A DNA stretch of 64,000 bases from Arthrobacter sp. B3I4 (GTDB taxonomy: Bacteria > Actinomycetota > Actinomycetes > Actinomycetales > Micrococcaceae), in assembly GCF_030816855.1 (NCBI RefSeq), contig NZ_JAUSYK010000001.1:1798001-1862000 (forward strand), read 5' to 3'. The position numbers and the translations under genes were made by a program. The stretch's first letter is position 1. Every line of letters starts with the position of its first letter. Shown here piece by piece: positions 1 through 8,297 of the stretch. The notes under the pieces were generated by a model that had not been told where the DNA came from, made no database searches, and saw nothing but the letters and a program-made list of their open reading frames with translations.

Positions 1-641
1 GGCGCTCCCGGCGGAGGGCGGTCCACGACGTGCATCTACCCGGACACATCTCTGCCTCCACCCTGGTGGACTTGGACGACGACCCGGCCTCCGTGGTCGC
101 CCGGCTGCGGCGTCCGGTCCCGCGTGAACCGGGGATGTCGGCCCGCAAGGGAACGGCGTTCCACGCCTGGGTCGAAGAGTATTTCGGCACCTCCGGAATG
201 CTGGACCTCGGCGAGGCACCCGGATCGGACGACCACATTGATGAGGCCTACGGCCTGGACGCCATGGTGGAGACTTTCCGTCAATCGGAATGGGCGCACC
301 GTGCGCCCGCCCACGTCGAAGTGCCGGTGGAAACCCGGGTTGGTGACGTGGTGGTCCGAGGCCGCATCGACGCCGTTTTCCGGGACGCCGACGGCGGCTG
401 GGACCTAGTGGACTGGAAGACCGGCCGCAGGCCCTCGACGGCCCAGCTCAAAACCAAAGCGGTCCAACTCGCCGTCTACCGGTTGGCATGGTCCCGGCTC
501 AAGGGCGTGCCGCTTGAGCAGGTCCGGGCCGCGTTCTACTACGTCGCCGACGACGCGGTGGTGCGCCCGCACGACCTCGGGTCCGCGGAACGACTTGAGG
601 AGATTATTGCTGCGGCCCTGGGGAGGACAGCAACGAAGTAG
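1..641 (+). CDS. C-terminal RecB-like nuclease part of an AdnB-type helicase-nuclease (5' truncated)
   Basis: The reading frame is open from base 3, so the gene begins outside the window; only about 212 residues of the C-terminus are here. The PD-(D/E)XK nuclease core is visible: Gly-Arg-Ile-Asp-Ala at about 358-372, Leu-Val-Asp-Trp-Lys-Thr-Gly at about 405-425, and the RecB-family Gln-Leu-Ala-Val-Tyr-Arg motif at about 466-483. In mycobacteria the adnA-adnB pair, which processes double-strand breaks, lies just upstream of nudC and uvrD2; the same neighbours follow here, which favours AdnB. No helicase motif is in view, so the N-terminal half is inferred from family architecture. The gene ends 18 bp from the convergent phosphotransferase gene, with no clear terminator between them. 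Confidence 0.85.
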   Translation, partial: RSRRRAVHDVHLPGHISASTLVDLDDDPASVVARLRRPVPREPGMSARKGTAFHAWVEEYFGTSGMLDLGEAPGSDDHIDEAYGLDAMVETFRQSEWAHRAPAHVEVPVETRVGDVVVRGRIDAVFRDADGGWDLVDWKTGRRPSTAQLKTKAVQLAVYRLAWSRLKGVPLEQVRAAFYYVADDAVVRPHDLGSAERLEEIIAAALGRTATK

Positions 642-659
642 CGCCGGAACCGGGGAAGA

Positions 660-2120
660 CTACGAAGAACCCTTGGCCGGGACCACCGTCAACGCCGTCG
701 TTGAGGTGTCGTCCGCGGCGGACGGTTTCCGGGGAATCGCGTGAGCTCCGGCCGCCAGCGTCCGGGCGTGCTCGGGCCGCCGTACCTCTGCCGGGGCTTC
801 CTCGTTTTCCGCCGGCGCGGTGCGGGCCGGTGCATCCGCTGCGCCCGACTGGTCTGTTTTTGGTGCCGCGCCGGCGGCGTCGTTCTGCCCTGCGGCAGGG
901 ACCACATCCCGGGGGCCCTCGTGGCCGGGGATCTCACCGTCAGTGGCCTCACCGTCAGTGGCCTCACCGTCAGGGACTTCGTCGCGGGGTATCGGGGTGA
1001 CATGGACGGCTGCGACGGCAGCGCCGGACGTCAGCCGTTCCGCTGCGGAGCGTGGCGCGTCCGGGCCGATCGGCTGGACGGTGACAGCGGGCTGGGCGGT
1101 GGCGGCGGGCTGGGCCGTGACGGCCGGCTGGACGGTGGCGGCCGGCACGACGGAGACGGCAGGCTGGGCGGGCTGCGGCAGCGGTTCCACGCTGATCGGC
1201 TGGCCGCCGTGCTCCGCGACGTCGTCTGCCAGCGCTGCCAGCATCGATTCGGCTTCGTACACCATGTCCAGGTCGTCTGCGGCGAGGCCCTTCACCAGGT
1301 ACTGCGCCAGAGCGAACTCGGCGGATAACGCCGCGCGGCGCAGCAGATGGGAGTCCGGCACGTCCCGGCGGCTATCGGAGTACTGTGCGAGCACCGTGTC
1401 GACGAAGTCCTGGTCGTTGGAGGCGACCAGCCAGGCCATGTCGTCGGCGGGGTCGCCGATGCGCAGGTCCGTCCAGCCGGTCACGGCGGTGACGCGGTCC
1501 CCGTCCACCAGAATGTTGTCCTCATGCAGGTCCCCGTGCACCACGCTGGGGTTGAATCGCCACAGCGACACATCCTCCAGCGCGTGCTCCCAGCGGCGGA
1601 GCAGCAACGGCGGGATCTTGCCGGTCGTCGCTGCCTGGTCAAGCTCGTTGAGCCGGCGCTGCCGGAACTCATTCGGCGTGTAACTGGGAAGGTCGGCGTT
1701 GCTGACCAGGGAGCGCGGCAGATCGTGGACGGCCGCCAAGGCAGTCCCGATTTCACGGGCCAGCGCAGCGGGGCCGCTGCTGAGTTCCTCGACTGAACGG
1801 GTGGCACCGGAAAGGTGGGAGTACACGAAGGTACTCAGCGTGCCCTGCCGGACGGTGCCGGCCACGGTGGGCATCAGGAAGGGAAGCTCGGCCCGGATTC
1901 CCGGGGTGAAAGCACGGAGCACCAGGAACTCGGTTTCGAGCCGGGCACTGGCTTCGGCATGCCGCGGCGAGCGCACCCGCCAGCGCTTGCCCTCAGTGTC
2001 CAGGAGAAGGGCGGAATCGAAGTCTGCCGGATCGTCGGGGGCAGAGCTCACGGCCGTCGGGGTCAGGCCGGGGACTGCCGCCGTTGCTACCGCTGCCAGT
2101 TCGATTGGGTTTCTTCTCAC
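660..2120 (-). CDS. Aminoglycoside/macrolide phosphotransferase-fold protein with repetitive C-terminal tail
   Basis: A protein of about 486 residues. The APH-type kinase fold occupies roughly residues 30-305. The catalytic loop His-Gly-Asp-Leu-His-Glu-Asp-Asn lies at 195-202, and the metal-binding Asp is probably in Gly-Trp-Thr-Asp (215-218), followed by Gly-Asp-Pro-Ala-Asp-Asp. Relatives are often called macrolide 2'-phosphotransferases, but the substrate cannot be read from sequence and a resistance role is not implied by this context. Residues about 310-486 are low-complexity Ala/Pro/Val/Gln and acidic repeats, likely disordered. I chose the GTG at 2120, where similarity to the kinase fold begins; the frame stays open upstream. 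It is divergent from nudC across about 240 bp. Confidence 0.8.
   Translation of the reverse strand: MRRNPIELAAVATAAVPGLTPTAVSSAPDDPADFDSALLLDTEGKRWRVRSPRHAEASARLETEFLVLRAFTPGIRAELPFLMPTVAGTVRQGTLSTFVYSHLSGATRSVEELSSGPAALAREIGTALAAVHDLPRSLVSNADLPSYTPNEFRQRRLNELDQAATTGKIPPLLLRRWEHALEDVSLWRFNPSVVHGDLHEDNILVDGDRVTAVTGWTDLRIGDPADDMAWLVASNDQDFVDTVLAQYSDSRRDVPDSHLLRRAALSAEFALAQYLVKGLAADDLDMVYEAESMLAALADDVAEHGGQPISVEPLPQPAQPAVSVVPAATVQPAVTAQPAATAQPAVTVQPIGPDAPRSAAERLTSGAAVAAVHVTPIPRDEVPDGEATDGEATDGEIPGHEGPRDVVPAAGQNDAAGAAPKTDQSGAADAPARTAPAENEEAPAEVRRPEHARTLAAGAHAIPRKPSAADDTSTTALTVVPAKGSS
933..977. repeat. 15-bp tandem repeat, three copies, inside the phosphotransferase tail
   Basis: The unit CTCACCGTCAGTGGC occurs at 933-947 and 948-962, with a third imperfect copy at 963-977. 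Because the unit is a multiple of three it encodes a repeated acidic pentapeptide (Ala-Thr-Asp-Gly-Glu on the reverse strand) without breaking the frame. This looks like slippage expansion in a disordered tail. Confidence 0.85.
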
Positions 2121-2358
2121 GCTTCCACGGTAGATTGAGCCGCGCCCAAGACGGCGATGCATTGCGGCGAGTCGAAAGATCGTCCAGAAATAGCACCGAC
2201 GCACTGACCCCAGCGGCCCCACCGGCGACAACGGCCCCAGGGGAGCCGCGGCCTGGCGCCGCCGGCTCCCGTCGTCTGCGCGGCTCATTCGCTGCAAGGA
2301 CGGCGGCCGCCGCCGACGGTAAATGTCAATTGTCAGCGGGGGTCGGTACGGTGGGTAC
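2121..2358. promoter_or_regulatory. Divergent intergenic region between the phosphotransferase gene and nudC
   Basis: These 238 bp should hold promoters for both divergent genes. The part nearest nudC is less G+C-rich, but I could not identify a convincing -35/-10 pair or an operator palindrome. Confidence 0.35.
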
Positions 2359-3459
2359 ATGAGTCTTGCGGAGTCAGCAGAATCCGGTGCCGCCCAGAGA
2401 AACGGCCTGAATATCGGCCCCAGTGGTGACGGCCAGAACACCGGGCCGAACGGCCGCGGAGAGAGCCTGCCTGCCAACAGCCTCCGCGACACCGTCCTCC
2501 CGGTGCGCCCGGCACTGATTGACCGGGGCTCCGCGGCCCGACTGAAACCGGGCATGCTGGAGGATCTGCTGGGATCCGGCGGCGTCCAGGCCATGCTGCT
2601 GTCGGGGCGCCAGGCGCTGGTCAGTGGCGACGGGTTGGTTTTCCTCGACGCGGCCGACCTCGCCGCGCGCCTCAAAGGAACCGCCCACGCGCCCGAACAA
2701 GTGGTTTACCTCGGCTCCGCGCTGCCCGGGTCGGGTACGGCGGAGGGAACCGAATACGTGCTTTTCATTCTTCCCGAACAGTTCGAGGTGCATGCCGAAC
2801 CGTTCGAGGAGCGCGTCGACGGCATCCCTGCCGCCGCGCAGTGGGCCGGCTTCCGCGAAGTGGCCAGCCAACTGGACGCCAGGGACACCGCGCTGTTCAT
2901 AGAGGCCAGCGCCATCGCGAACTGGCATGCCAGCCACACCCACTGCCCGCGCTGCGGCGCCGCCACGGTCCCGGAAGCCGGCGGCTGGGTGCGGCGCTGC
3001 CCGTCGGATAATTCAGAGCATTACCCGCGCACTGACCCGGCGATCATCGTCACCGTCGTCGGGCCGGACGACCGGTTGCTGCTGGGCGGCGGCGGGCCGC
3101 TCGACGCCCGGAACTACTCGACCCTGGCCGGCTTCGTCGAGCCGGGGGAATCCCTGGAACAGGCAGTGGTCCGCGAAATCGGCGAAGAAGTCGGGGTGCG
3201 CGTCACGGCCTGCCAGTACCTCGGCTCCCAGCCCTGGCCCTTCCCGGCGTCGCTGATGCTCGGCTTCACGGCCACGACGGCCGACACGGAGGCCAAGCCC
3301 GACGGCGTCGAGGTCACCCGGGCGCGCTGGTTCAGCCGGTCCGAGCTTCAGGAAGCAGTGGCCAGCGGCGACATCGTCATCTCCAGCAAGCTCTCGATCG
3401 CGCGGGCCCTGATCGAACACTGGTACGGCGGCGTCATCCATGACCGTCCGGAACTGTGA
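2359..3459 (+). CDS. nudC: NAD+ diphosphatase / NAD-capped RNA hydrolase NudC
   Basis: A protein of 366 residues, start ATG at 2359. NudC hydrolyses NAD(H) and removes NAD caps from RNA 5' ends. A zinc-ribbon region has Cys196, Cys199 and Cys214; the fourth position of the E. coli ribbon is Asp here, with a His a few residues later. The Nudix box spans about 258-280 (Gly-Phe-Val-Glu-Pro-Gly-Glu, then Arg-Glu-Ile-Gly-Glu-Glu-Val-Gly). The NudC-specific Ser-Gln-Pro-Trp-Pro-Phe-Pro motif lies at 290-296 and separates it from other Nudix enzymes. The N-terminal 40 residues are low complexity. An in-frame upstream start at 2323 is possible but adds no conserved sequence. The nudC-uvrD2 order matches mycobacteria. 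Confidence 0.95.
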   Translation: MSLAESAESGAAQRNGLNIGPSGDGQNTGPNGRGESLPANSLRDTVLPVRPALIDRGSAARLKPGMLEDLLGSGGVQAMLLSGRQALVSGDGLVFLDAADLAARLKGTAHAPEQVVYLGSALPGSGTAEGTEYVLFILPEQFEVHAEPFEERVDGIPAAAQWAGFREVASQLDARDTALFIEASAIANWHASHTHCPRCGAATVPEAGGWVRRCPSDNSEHYPRTDPAIIVTVVGPDDRLLLGGGGPLDARNYSTLAGFVEPGESLEQAVVREIGEEVGVRVTACQYLGSQPWPFPASLMLGFTATTADTEAKPDGVEVTRARWFSRSELQEAVASGDIVISSKLSIARALIEHWYGGVIHDRPEL

Positions 3460-3593
3460 GCGGCGCCGGTCATGAATGCCTTCCGTCCTGAGTTCCAGCG
3501 CCACACGCCGGCGTGCCTCCGAGCACACCGCCCCCGGCGCGGCCCACTCCGCGGCGCCCCAGTCGCGGACCTCCACCAACTGAGCAAGTAGAA

Positions 3594-5807
3594 GTGAACA
3601 CAGACATATTCCAGACCAGCGACCTCCCGGCCGGACCGCCCGCAGCAGGTGCGCCGGCCTCTGCACCCTCCGCCCTCGAACTTCCGCCACCGGACAACCG
3701 CTCCCTTGAGGAGCGGATCCTCGGAGGTCTCGACGCCGAACAGCGTGAGGTGGCCAGCACCCTGAACGGCCCGATGTGCGTGCTCGCGGGAGCCGGGACC
3801 GGTAAGACCCGTGCCATCACGCACCGCATTGCGTACGGCGTGCACTCGGGCGTGTACAGCCCGCAACGGCTCCTGGCCGTCACCTTCACCGCCCGGGCCG
3901 CGGCTGAAATGCGCAGCAGGCTCAGGGACCTCGGCGTCGGCAGTGTACAGGCCCGCACTTTCCACGCTGCCGCGCTGCGTCAACTTCAATTCTTCTGGCC
4001 CCAGGCCGTCGGCGGCGCCCTTCCGAACCTGCTGGATCACAAGGCGCAAATGATCGCCGAAGCGGCCCGCCGGCTGCGGCTCAGCACCGACCGGGCCTCC
4101 ATCCGCGACCTTGCCTCCGAAATTGAGTGGGCCAAAGTGTCCATGCTCACCCCCGCCAATTACCTGGAAAAAGCCCAGGGCCGCGGCACGCCCGGCGGCT
4201 TCGACCTGACCGCAGTGGCCCGAGTGTTCCAGTCCTACGAAGACGTCAAAACGGACCGCAACGTGATCGACTTCGAGGACGTGCTGCTGATCACCGTAGG
4301 CATCCTGCAGGAGGACCCGAAGGTTGCCGCCACCGTCCGGGAGCAGTACCGGCACTTCGTGGTGGACGAATACCAGGACGTTTCGCCGCTGCAGCAGCGG
4401 CTCCTCGAGCTCTGGCTGGGCGGCCGCGACGACCTCTGCGTCGTGGGTGACGCGAGCCAGACAATTTATTCCTTCACGGGCGCCTCGCCCAAGCACCTGC
4501 TCGGATTCAAGAGCCAGTTCCCCAATGCCACCGTGGTGAAGCTGGTCCGTGACTACCGCTCCACCCCGCAGGTGGTCAAACTGGCCAACGAGCTGCTGGC
4601 CGGACGGCGCAGCGGCGGTCCCGTCGCGGACGCGGCCTGGGCTGCGCCGCTGCAGCTTGTGGCGCAGCGGCCGGCCGGGCCCGTGCCGCAGTTCACCGAA
4701 TGCTCCGACGACGAGGCGGAAGCTGCGACGGTCGCGGTGAAGATCAAGGCATTGCTGGACGCGGGGACTCCGGCGAGCCAGATTGCCGTGCTGTTCCGTA
4801 CCAATGGCCAGTCGGAAGCCTATGAACAGGCCCTCGCCTCGGCCGGCATCGGGTACCAGCTCCGCGGCGGCGAACGGTTCTTCGCCCGGAAGGAAGTCCG
4901 GGACGCGATCCTGCAGCTGCGGGCCGCCACCCGGGCGGTCTCCGAGACCGCCGCGCCGGAGCCGCTGGGCCAGCTGGTCCGCGACATCGTGTCCTCGCTC
5001 GGTTACACCGACGCCGCTCCGCACAACGGCGGCGCCCTCCGGGAACGCTGGGAATCGCTCGCAGCTTTGGTGGCGCTTGCCGACGAGCTGGTGGTCAGCA
5101 GGGGAGCGCAGTTCAGCCTCGCGGATTTCGTGAACGAACTGCAGGAACGGTCCCTGGCGCAACACGCCCCGACGGTCCAGGGCGTCACCCTTGCGTCCCT
5201 GCACGCCGCCAAGGGCCTGGAATGGGAGGCCGTGTTCCTGGTGGGCCTGAGCGAAGGCCTGGTGCCGATTTCCTTCGCGGACACCCCCGAGGCGGTGGAT
5301 GAGGAACGCCGCCTGCTCTATGTCGGCATCACCCGGGCGAAAGAACACCTGTACCTGTCCTGGTCAACCGCCAGGACCCCGGGGGGCCGGGCCAACCGGA
5401 AGCCCTCCCGGTTCCTCGACGGGCTGCGGCCCGACTCGGTGGCCAGCTCCTCGGTCCGCGGCAAGGGAGCGGCCCCGCGCCGCAAGGCAGCCGTTCCGGC
5501 GTCGTGCAGGATCTGCGGCAGCATGCTCTCCAGCGGAGCCGAACGGAAGGTGGGCCGGTGCAGCCAGTGCCCGCCAAGCTACGAGGAGCAAACGTTCGAG
5601 GCGTTGCGGCAGTGGCGGAAGGAAACCGCGCTGGAGGCCGACGTCCCGGCGTTCGTGGTCTTCACCGACGCGACGCTGACCGCGATCGCCGAAGCGCGGC
5701 CGGAATCCCTCGAACAACTCGCCAAGCTGCCCGGCGTCGGCGCATCAAAGCTGGAAAAGTACGGCGAGGCCGTGCTGCTGATCCTGGCCGAGAGTTCCAC
5801 CCTCTAA
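3594..5807 (+). CDS. uvrD2: UvrD2-type superfamily 1A DNA helicase with tetracysteine motif and HRDC domain
   Basis: About 737 residues from the GTG at 3594; an earlier in-frame GTG at 3513 would only add a Pro-rich leader. Helicase motif I (Ala-Gly-Ala-Gly-Thr-Gly-Lys-Thr) lies at 65-72, motif II (Asp-Glu-Tyr-Gln-Asp) at 258-262, and the UvrD-type C-terminal motifs (Ser-Leu-His-Ala-Ala-Lys-Gly-Leu-Glu-Trp; Tyr-Val-Gly-Ile-Thr-Arg-Ala) follow. The signature that makes it UvrD2 is a four-cysteine element, Cys638-X2-Cys641-X14-Cys656-X2-Cys659, then an HRDC nucleic-acid-binding domain at about 663-735. In mycobacteria UvrD2 is an essential 3'-5' helicase. Its stop codon overlaps the start of the next gene (TAATG), implying translational coupling. 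Confidence 0.93.
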   Translation: MNTDIFQTSDLPAGPPAAGAPASAPSALELPPPDNRSLEERILGGLDAEQREVASTLNGPMCVLAGAGTGKTRAITHRIAYGVHSGVYSPQRLLAVTFTARAAAEMRSRLRDLGVGSVQARTFHAAALRQLQFFWPQAVGGALPNLLDHKAQMIAEAARRLRLSTDRASIRDLASEIEWAKVSMLTPANYLEKAQGRGTPGGFDLTAVARVFQSYEDVKTDRNVIDFEDVLLITVGILQEDPKVAATVREQYRHFVVDEYQDVSPLQQRLLELWLGGRDDLCVVGDASQTIYSFTGASPKHLLGFKSQFPNATVVKLVRDYRSTPQVVKLANELLAGRRSGGPVADAAWAAPLQLVAQRPAGPVPQFTECSDDEAEAATVAVKIKALLDAGTPASQIAVLFRTNGQSEAYEQALASAGIGYQLRGGERFFARKEVRDAILQLRAATRAVSETAAPEPLGQLVRDIVSSLGYTDAAPHNGGALRERWESLAALVALADELVVSRGAQFSLADFVNELQERSLAQHAPTVQGVTLASLHAAKGLEWEAVFLVGLSEGLVPISFADTPEAVDEERRLLYVGITRAKEHLYLSWSTARTPGGRANRKPSRFLDGLRPDSVASSSVRGKGAAPRRKAAVPASCRICGSMLSSGAERKVGRCSQCPPSYEEQTFEALRQWRKETALEADVPAFVVFTDATLTAIAEARPESLEQLAKLPGVGASKLEKYGEAVLLILAESSTL

Positions 5808-6436
5808 TGCCCGGCACGGCGAACAGCATCCCGCTGACCACCGCTGACGGTGCCCCCGTCGAGGTCCGCCGGTCGGCCCGCCGGCGCCGGACGGTGGCCG
5901 CGTTCTGGGAAAACGGCACCGCCGTCGTTGCGATCCCCGCCCACTTCAGCGGGGCGCAGGAACGCGAGTGGGTGCACCGGATGCTCGAGAAGCTCCGGCT
6001 GCAGGGCAACCGCGGCGCCAAGGCCGCCGGCAAGCGCCGCGCCGGCAGCGACGACGAACTGGCAGAACGCGCAGCCGCCCTCTCTGCCCAGTACCTCGCA
6101 GGGCGCGCCGTCCCCAGCTCGGTCCGCTGGGTGACAAACCAGAACTCGCGCTGGGGCTCGGCGACGCCGTCGGAGGGAACCATCCGGCTCTCACACAAAC
6201 TCAGGCCGATGCCCCAGTGGGTGATCGACTATGTCCTGCTGCATGAACTGGCTCACCTGCTGGTGGCCGCCCACAACGCCGCGTTCTGGCGGCTGCTGGC
6301 TGCCTACCCGGAGACCGAACGCGCCAAGGCCTTCCTCGAAGGCGTCTCCTTCGCTACCTCCCGCGGACTTCCACCCGCTGCGGACACGGCCGACGGCGCC
6401 GACGACGTCGGGCAGGCCGACTGCGCGGACGCCTGA
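5807..6436 (+). CDS. YgjP-like (M48-related) zinc metallopeptidase
   Basis: A protein of 209 residues whose ATG overlaps the uvrD2 stop. The zinc site is clear: His-Glu-Leu-Ala-His at 146-150 with a third His at 156, followed by Asn-Ala-Ala-Phe-Trp, the arrangement of the YgjP/WLM-type SprT-like family. The preceding Asn-Ser-Arg-Trp-Gly-Ser and Arg-Leu-Ser-His-Lys-Leu segments are also typical. Relatives sit beside DNA-repair genes, and the coupling to uvrD2 fits a role in processing protein substrates around DNA, but the substrate is unknown. The Ala/Asp-rich tail (about 180-209) is not conserved. The gene converges on the DUF2342 gene, separated by a strong hairpin. Confidence 0.85.
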   Translation: MPGTANSIPLTTADGAPVEVRRSARRRRTVAAFWENGTAVVAIPAHFSGAQEREWVHRMLEKLRLQGNRGAKAAGKRRAGSDDELAERAAALSAQYLAGRAVPSSVRWVTNQNSRWGSATPSEGTIRLSHKLRPMPQWVIDYVLLHELAHLLVAAHNAAFWRLLAAYPETERAKAFLEGVSFATSRGLPPAADTADGADDVGQADCADA

Positions 6437-6439
6437 TCG

Positions 6440-6532
6440 CGGGAAAGCCCCCGCCCTGACGGGGAAAGCCCAAAGCCCCACGGGGAAAGCCCTGCCCACG
6501 GAAAAGCCCCCGGAAAAGCCCTGACACACGAA
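6440..6532. repeat. Degenerate tandem repeats of a GGGGAAAGCCC-like unit
   Basis: Between the YgjP-like gene and its terminator, a short unit of the form (C)GGGGAAAGCCC(C) recurs about six times with small changes (for example near 6442, 6460, 6481, 6500 and 6512), ending in the left arm of the terminator hairpin. It is non-coding and looks like local duplication of the terminator arm. Confidence 0.7.
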
Positions 6533-6570
6533 AAAGCCCCGGCCCGAACCGAGGTTCGGGCCGGGGCTTT
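6533..6570. terminator. Bidirectional intrinsic terminator (17-bp stem, 4-nt loop)
   Basis: The arms 6533-6549 and 6554-6570 are perfectly complementary, with a CGAG loop. Flanking A and T tracts make it usable on both strands, between the convergent YgjP-like and DUF2342 genes. Confidence 0.92.
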
Positions 6571-6594
6571 CCGCTGCCGTTCGCTGAGGTGCCG

Positions 6595-8061
6595 TCAGGC
6601 CTTGGGCGTCCCGCCCGAGTCGCCGGCCTCGGGCTCGTCGCCCGCGTCGCCGCCGGACTCACGCTCTTCGTCGCCGTCGCGCTCCTCCCCGGCCCCGTCC
6701 GCTCCGGGCGTGTCCGTGTCGAACCCGCCGCTGAGCAGTTTTTGCAGGGCGTCGTCCACCTCGGTGTCACTGGCCTCGGCCAGTTTGCGGCGTTCGCTGA
6801 AACCCTTCGGATCGTCCAGGTCCTCGGCGGTGGGCAACAGGTCGGGGTGCTGCCAGATGGCGTCCCGGCCCTCCACACCGCGTTCCTCCCGGAGCTGGGC
6901 CCACAGGGCGGCGGCCTCGCGCAGCCGCCGGGGCCGCAGTTCAAGGCCGACCAGCGATGAAAACGCGTGCTCTGCCGGGCCGCCGGTGGCGCGGCGGCGC
7001 CGGACCGTCTCGCGCAGCGCCGACGCCGAGGGCAGCATCTTGTCGGTCGCGGCGGCAGTCAGTTCGTCGACCCACCCCTCCACCAGTGCCAGGGCGGTCT
7101 CCAGCTTTTCGAGGGCCTGCTCCTGCGCCGGGGTGCGCTGGGGCATGAACACGCCCTGCGAGAGAGCCTCCTGGATGCCCTCCGGGTTGCTGGGGTCCAG
7201 CTCGCGCGCCAGCTCTTCAATCTTCGACGTGTCGATGTGGATGCCGCGGGCGTAAGCCTCAATCGCGCCGAGCAGGTGGCCGCGCAGCCACGGTACCTGG
7301 ACGAAGAGCCGGGCGTGGGCAGCCTCGCGGACCGCCAGGAAGAGCCGGATGTCGTTCTCCGGCAGACTGAGGCCCTCGCCGAACTTCGCCACGTTTGCCG
7401 GCAGCAGCGCCATTTCCAGGTCCGCCAGCGGGACGCCGATATCGGTGGAGCTGACCACTTCGGCGGAGAGGGCGCCGATCGCCTGCCCCAGCTGCATGCC
7501 GAAGATCGCACCGCCCATGTTCTGCAGCATCGAGGAGGCGCCGCCCATCATGGTCTTCATTTCCTCGGGCATCTGTTCGGTCATGGCGGAGGAAAGCGCG
7601 TTGGCGATGCTGTTGGCGACCGGCTCCGTCAGGCGCTTCCAGGTGCCGAGGGTTTCCTCGACCCACTCCGCGCGGGACCAGGCCCGGCCGATCAGTCCGG
7701 TGGAAGGAAGTTCCGTCACCTGATCCAGCCAGAGTTCAGCCAGCCGCAGCGCCTCGTCGACCTGCCGGGACTGCGCGGCGGTCACGGACGGGTCGGAGCC
7801 GCTGGCGGCCACCCTGCGGGCGTTCTCGTGGGCCAGCTGCCAGTTGACGGGCCCCTCGGACGGGGCGCTCATCATGGCCTGGACCTGGGAAAACATCTGG
7901 GCCAGCAGGTTCGGATCGTCCGGCAGTCCGGCGGCCTTGGCGAGCTCCGCCGGATCAATGTCCCCCATGCCCCTGCCGCCCATCAGGTTCTGCAGCAACT
8001 CCGCCAGCGGATCCTTGGGTTCGTCGTCCCCGCTGGACGGATTAAGTGGGTTAGAGGTCAT
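6595..8061 (-). CDS. DUF2342 family protein (annotated in databases as zinc-dependent metalloprotease)
   Basis: A protein of 488 residues with ATG at 8061. It is an all-helical, Met-rich actinobacterial family (DUF2342) placed in a zincin-like fold. The segment that aligns with the expected catalytic helix reads Val-Arg-Glu-Ala-Ala-His-Ala-Arg-Leu-Phe (Glu246, His249), so a canonical HExxH is absent and protease activity should not be assumed. The N-terminus (1-35) and the Asp/Glu/Gly-rich C-terminus (about 445-488) look disordered. It is divergent from the PDZ-protease gene, and the mycobacterial orthologues (Rv3195, Rv3194c) lie side by side in the same way. Confidence 0.85.
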   Translation of the reverse strand: MTSNPLNPSSGDDEPKDPLAELLQNLMGGRGMGDIDPAELAKAAGLPDDPNLLAQMFSQVQAMMSAPSEGPVNWQLAHENARRVAASGSDPSVTAAQSRQVDEALRLAELWLDQVTELPSTGLIGRAWSRAEWVEETLGTWKRLTEPVANSIANALSSAMTEQMPEEMKTMMGGASSMLQNMGGAIFGMQLGQAIGALSAEVVSSTDIGVPLADLEMALLPANVAKFGEGLSLPENDIRLFLAVREAAHARLFVQVPWLRGHLLGAIEAYARGIHIDTSKIEELARELDPSNPEGIQEALSQGVFMPQRTPAQEQALEKLETALALVEGWVDELTAAATDKMLPSASALRETVRRRRATGGPAEHAFSSLVGLELRPRRLREAAALWAQLREERGVEGRDAIWQHPDLLPTAEDLDDPKGFSERRKLAEASDTEVDDALQKLLSGGFDTDTPGADGAGEERDGDEERESGGDAGDEPEAGDSGGTPKA

Positions 8062-8297
8062 GATCCCGCCGATCGTCGGTGTGACTGGTACTCAACTTCA
8101 CGCTACCCCTCCGCGCGAGCGGCTGTCTCCCGAAACCGTGCCACGTTCGCTGTCGGCAAAGAGCCCCGGCAGCGTGCAAGCGCGTAGTGTTGGGAGCTGG
8201 AATAATTGCAGGCTGCCGCGCCGGTTCCGGCCGCAGCCGCAGCGCCTTGATCCCGCCCCCAGGGGCACCCCTGGCGCCGGCACGGAGAGGTCCTTCA
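8062..8297. promoter_or_regulatory. Divergent promoter region, DUF2342 gene / PDZ-Lon protease gene
   Basis: These 236 bp separate two divergent genes. Only the ribosome binding site of the right-hand gene is confidently visible: GGAGAGG at 8284-8290, seven bases before the TTG at 8298. No clear -10/-35 pair or palindrome was found. Confidence 0.4.

Noticed and set aside
660..2120. Antibiotic resistance gene
   Set aside because: The kinase fold alone does not show drug specificity, and the gene is part of a conserved DNA-repair/nudC neighbourhood.
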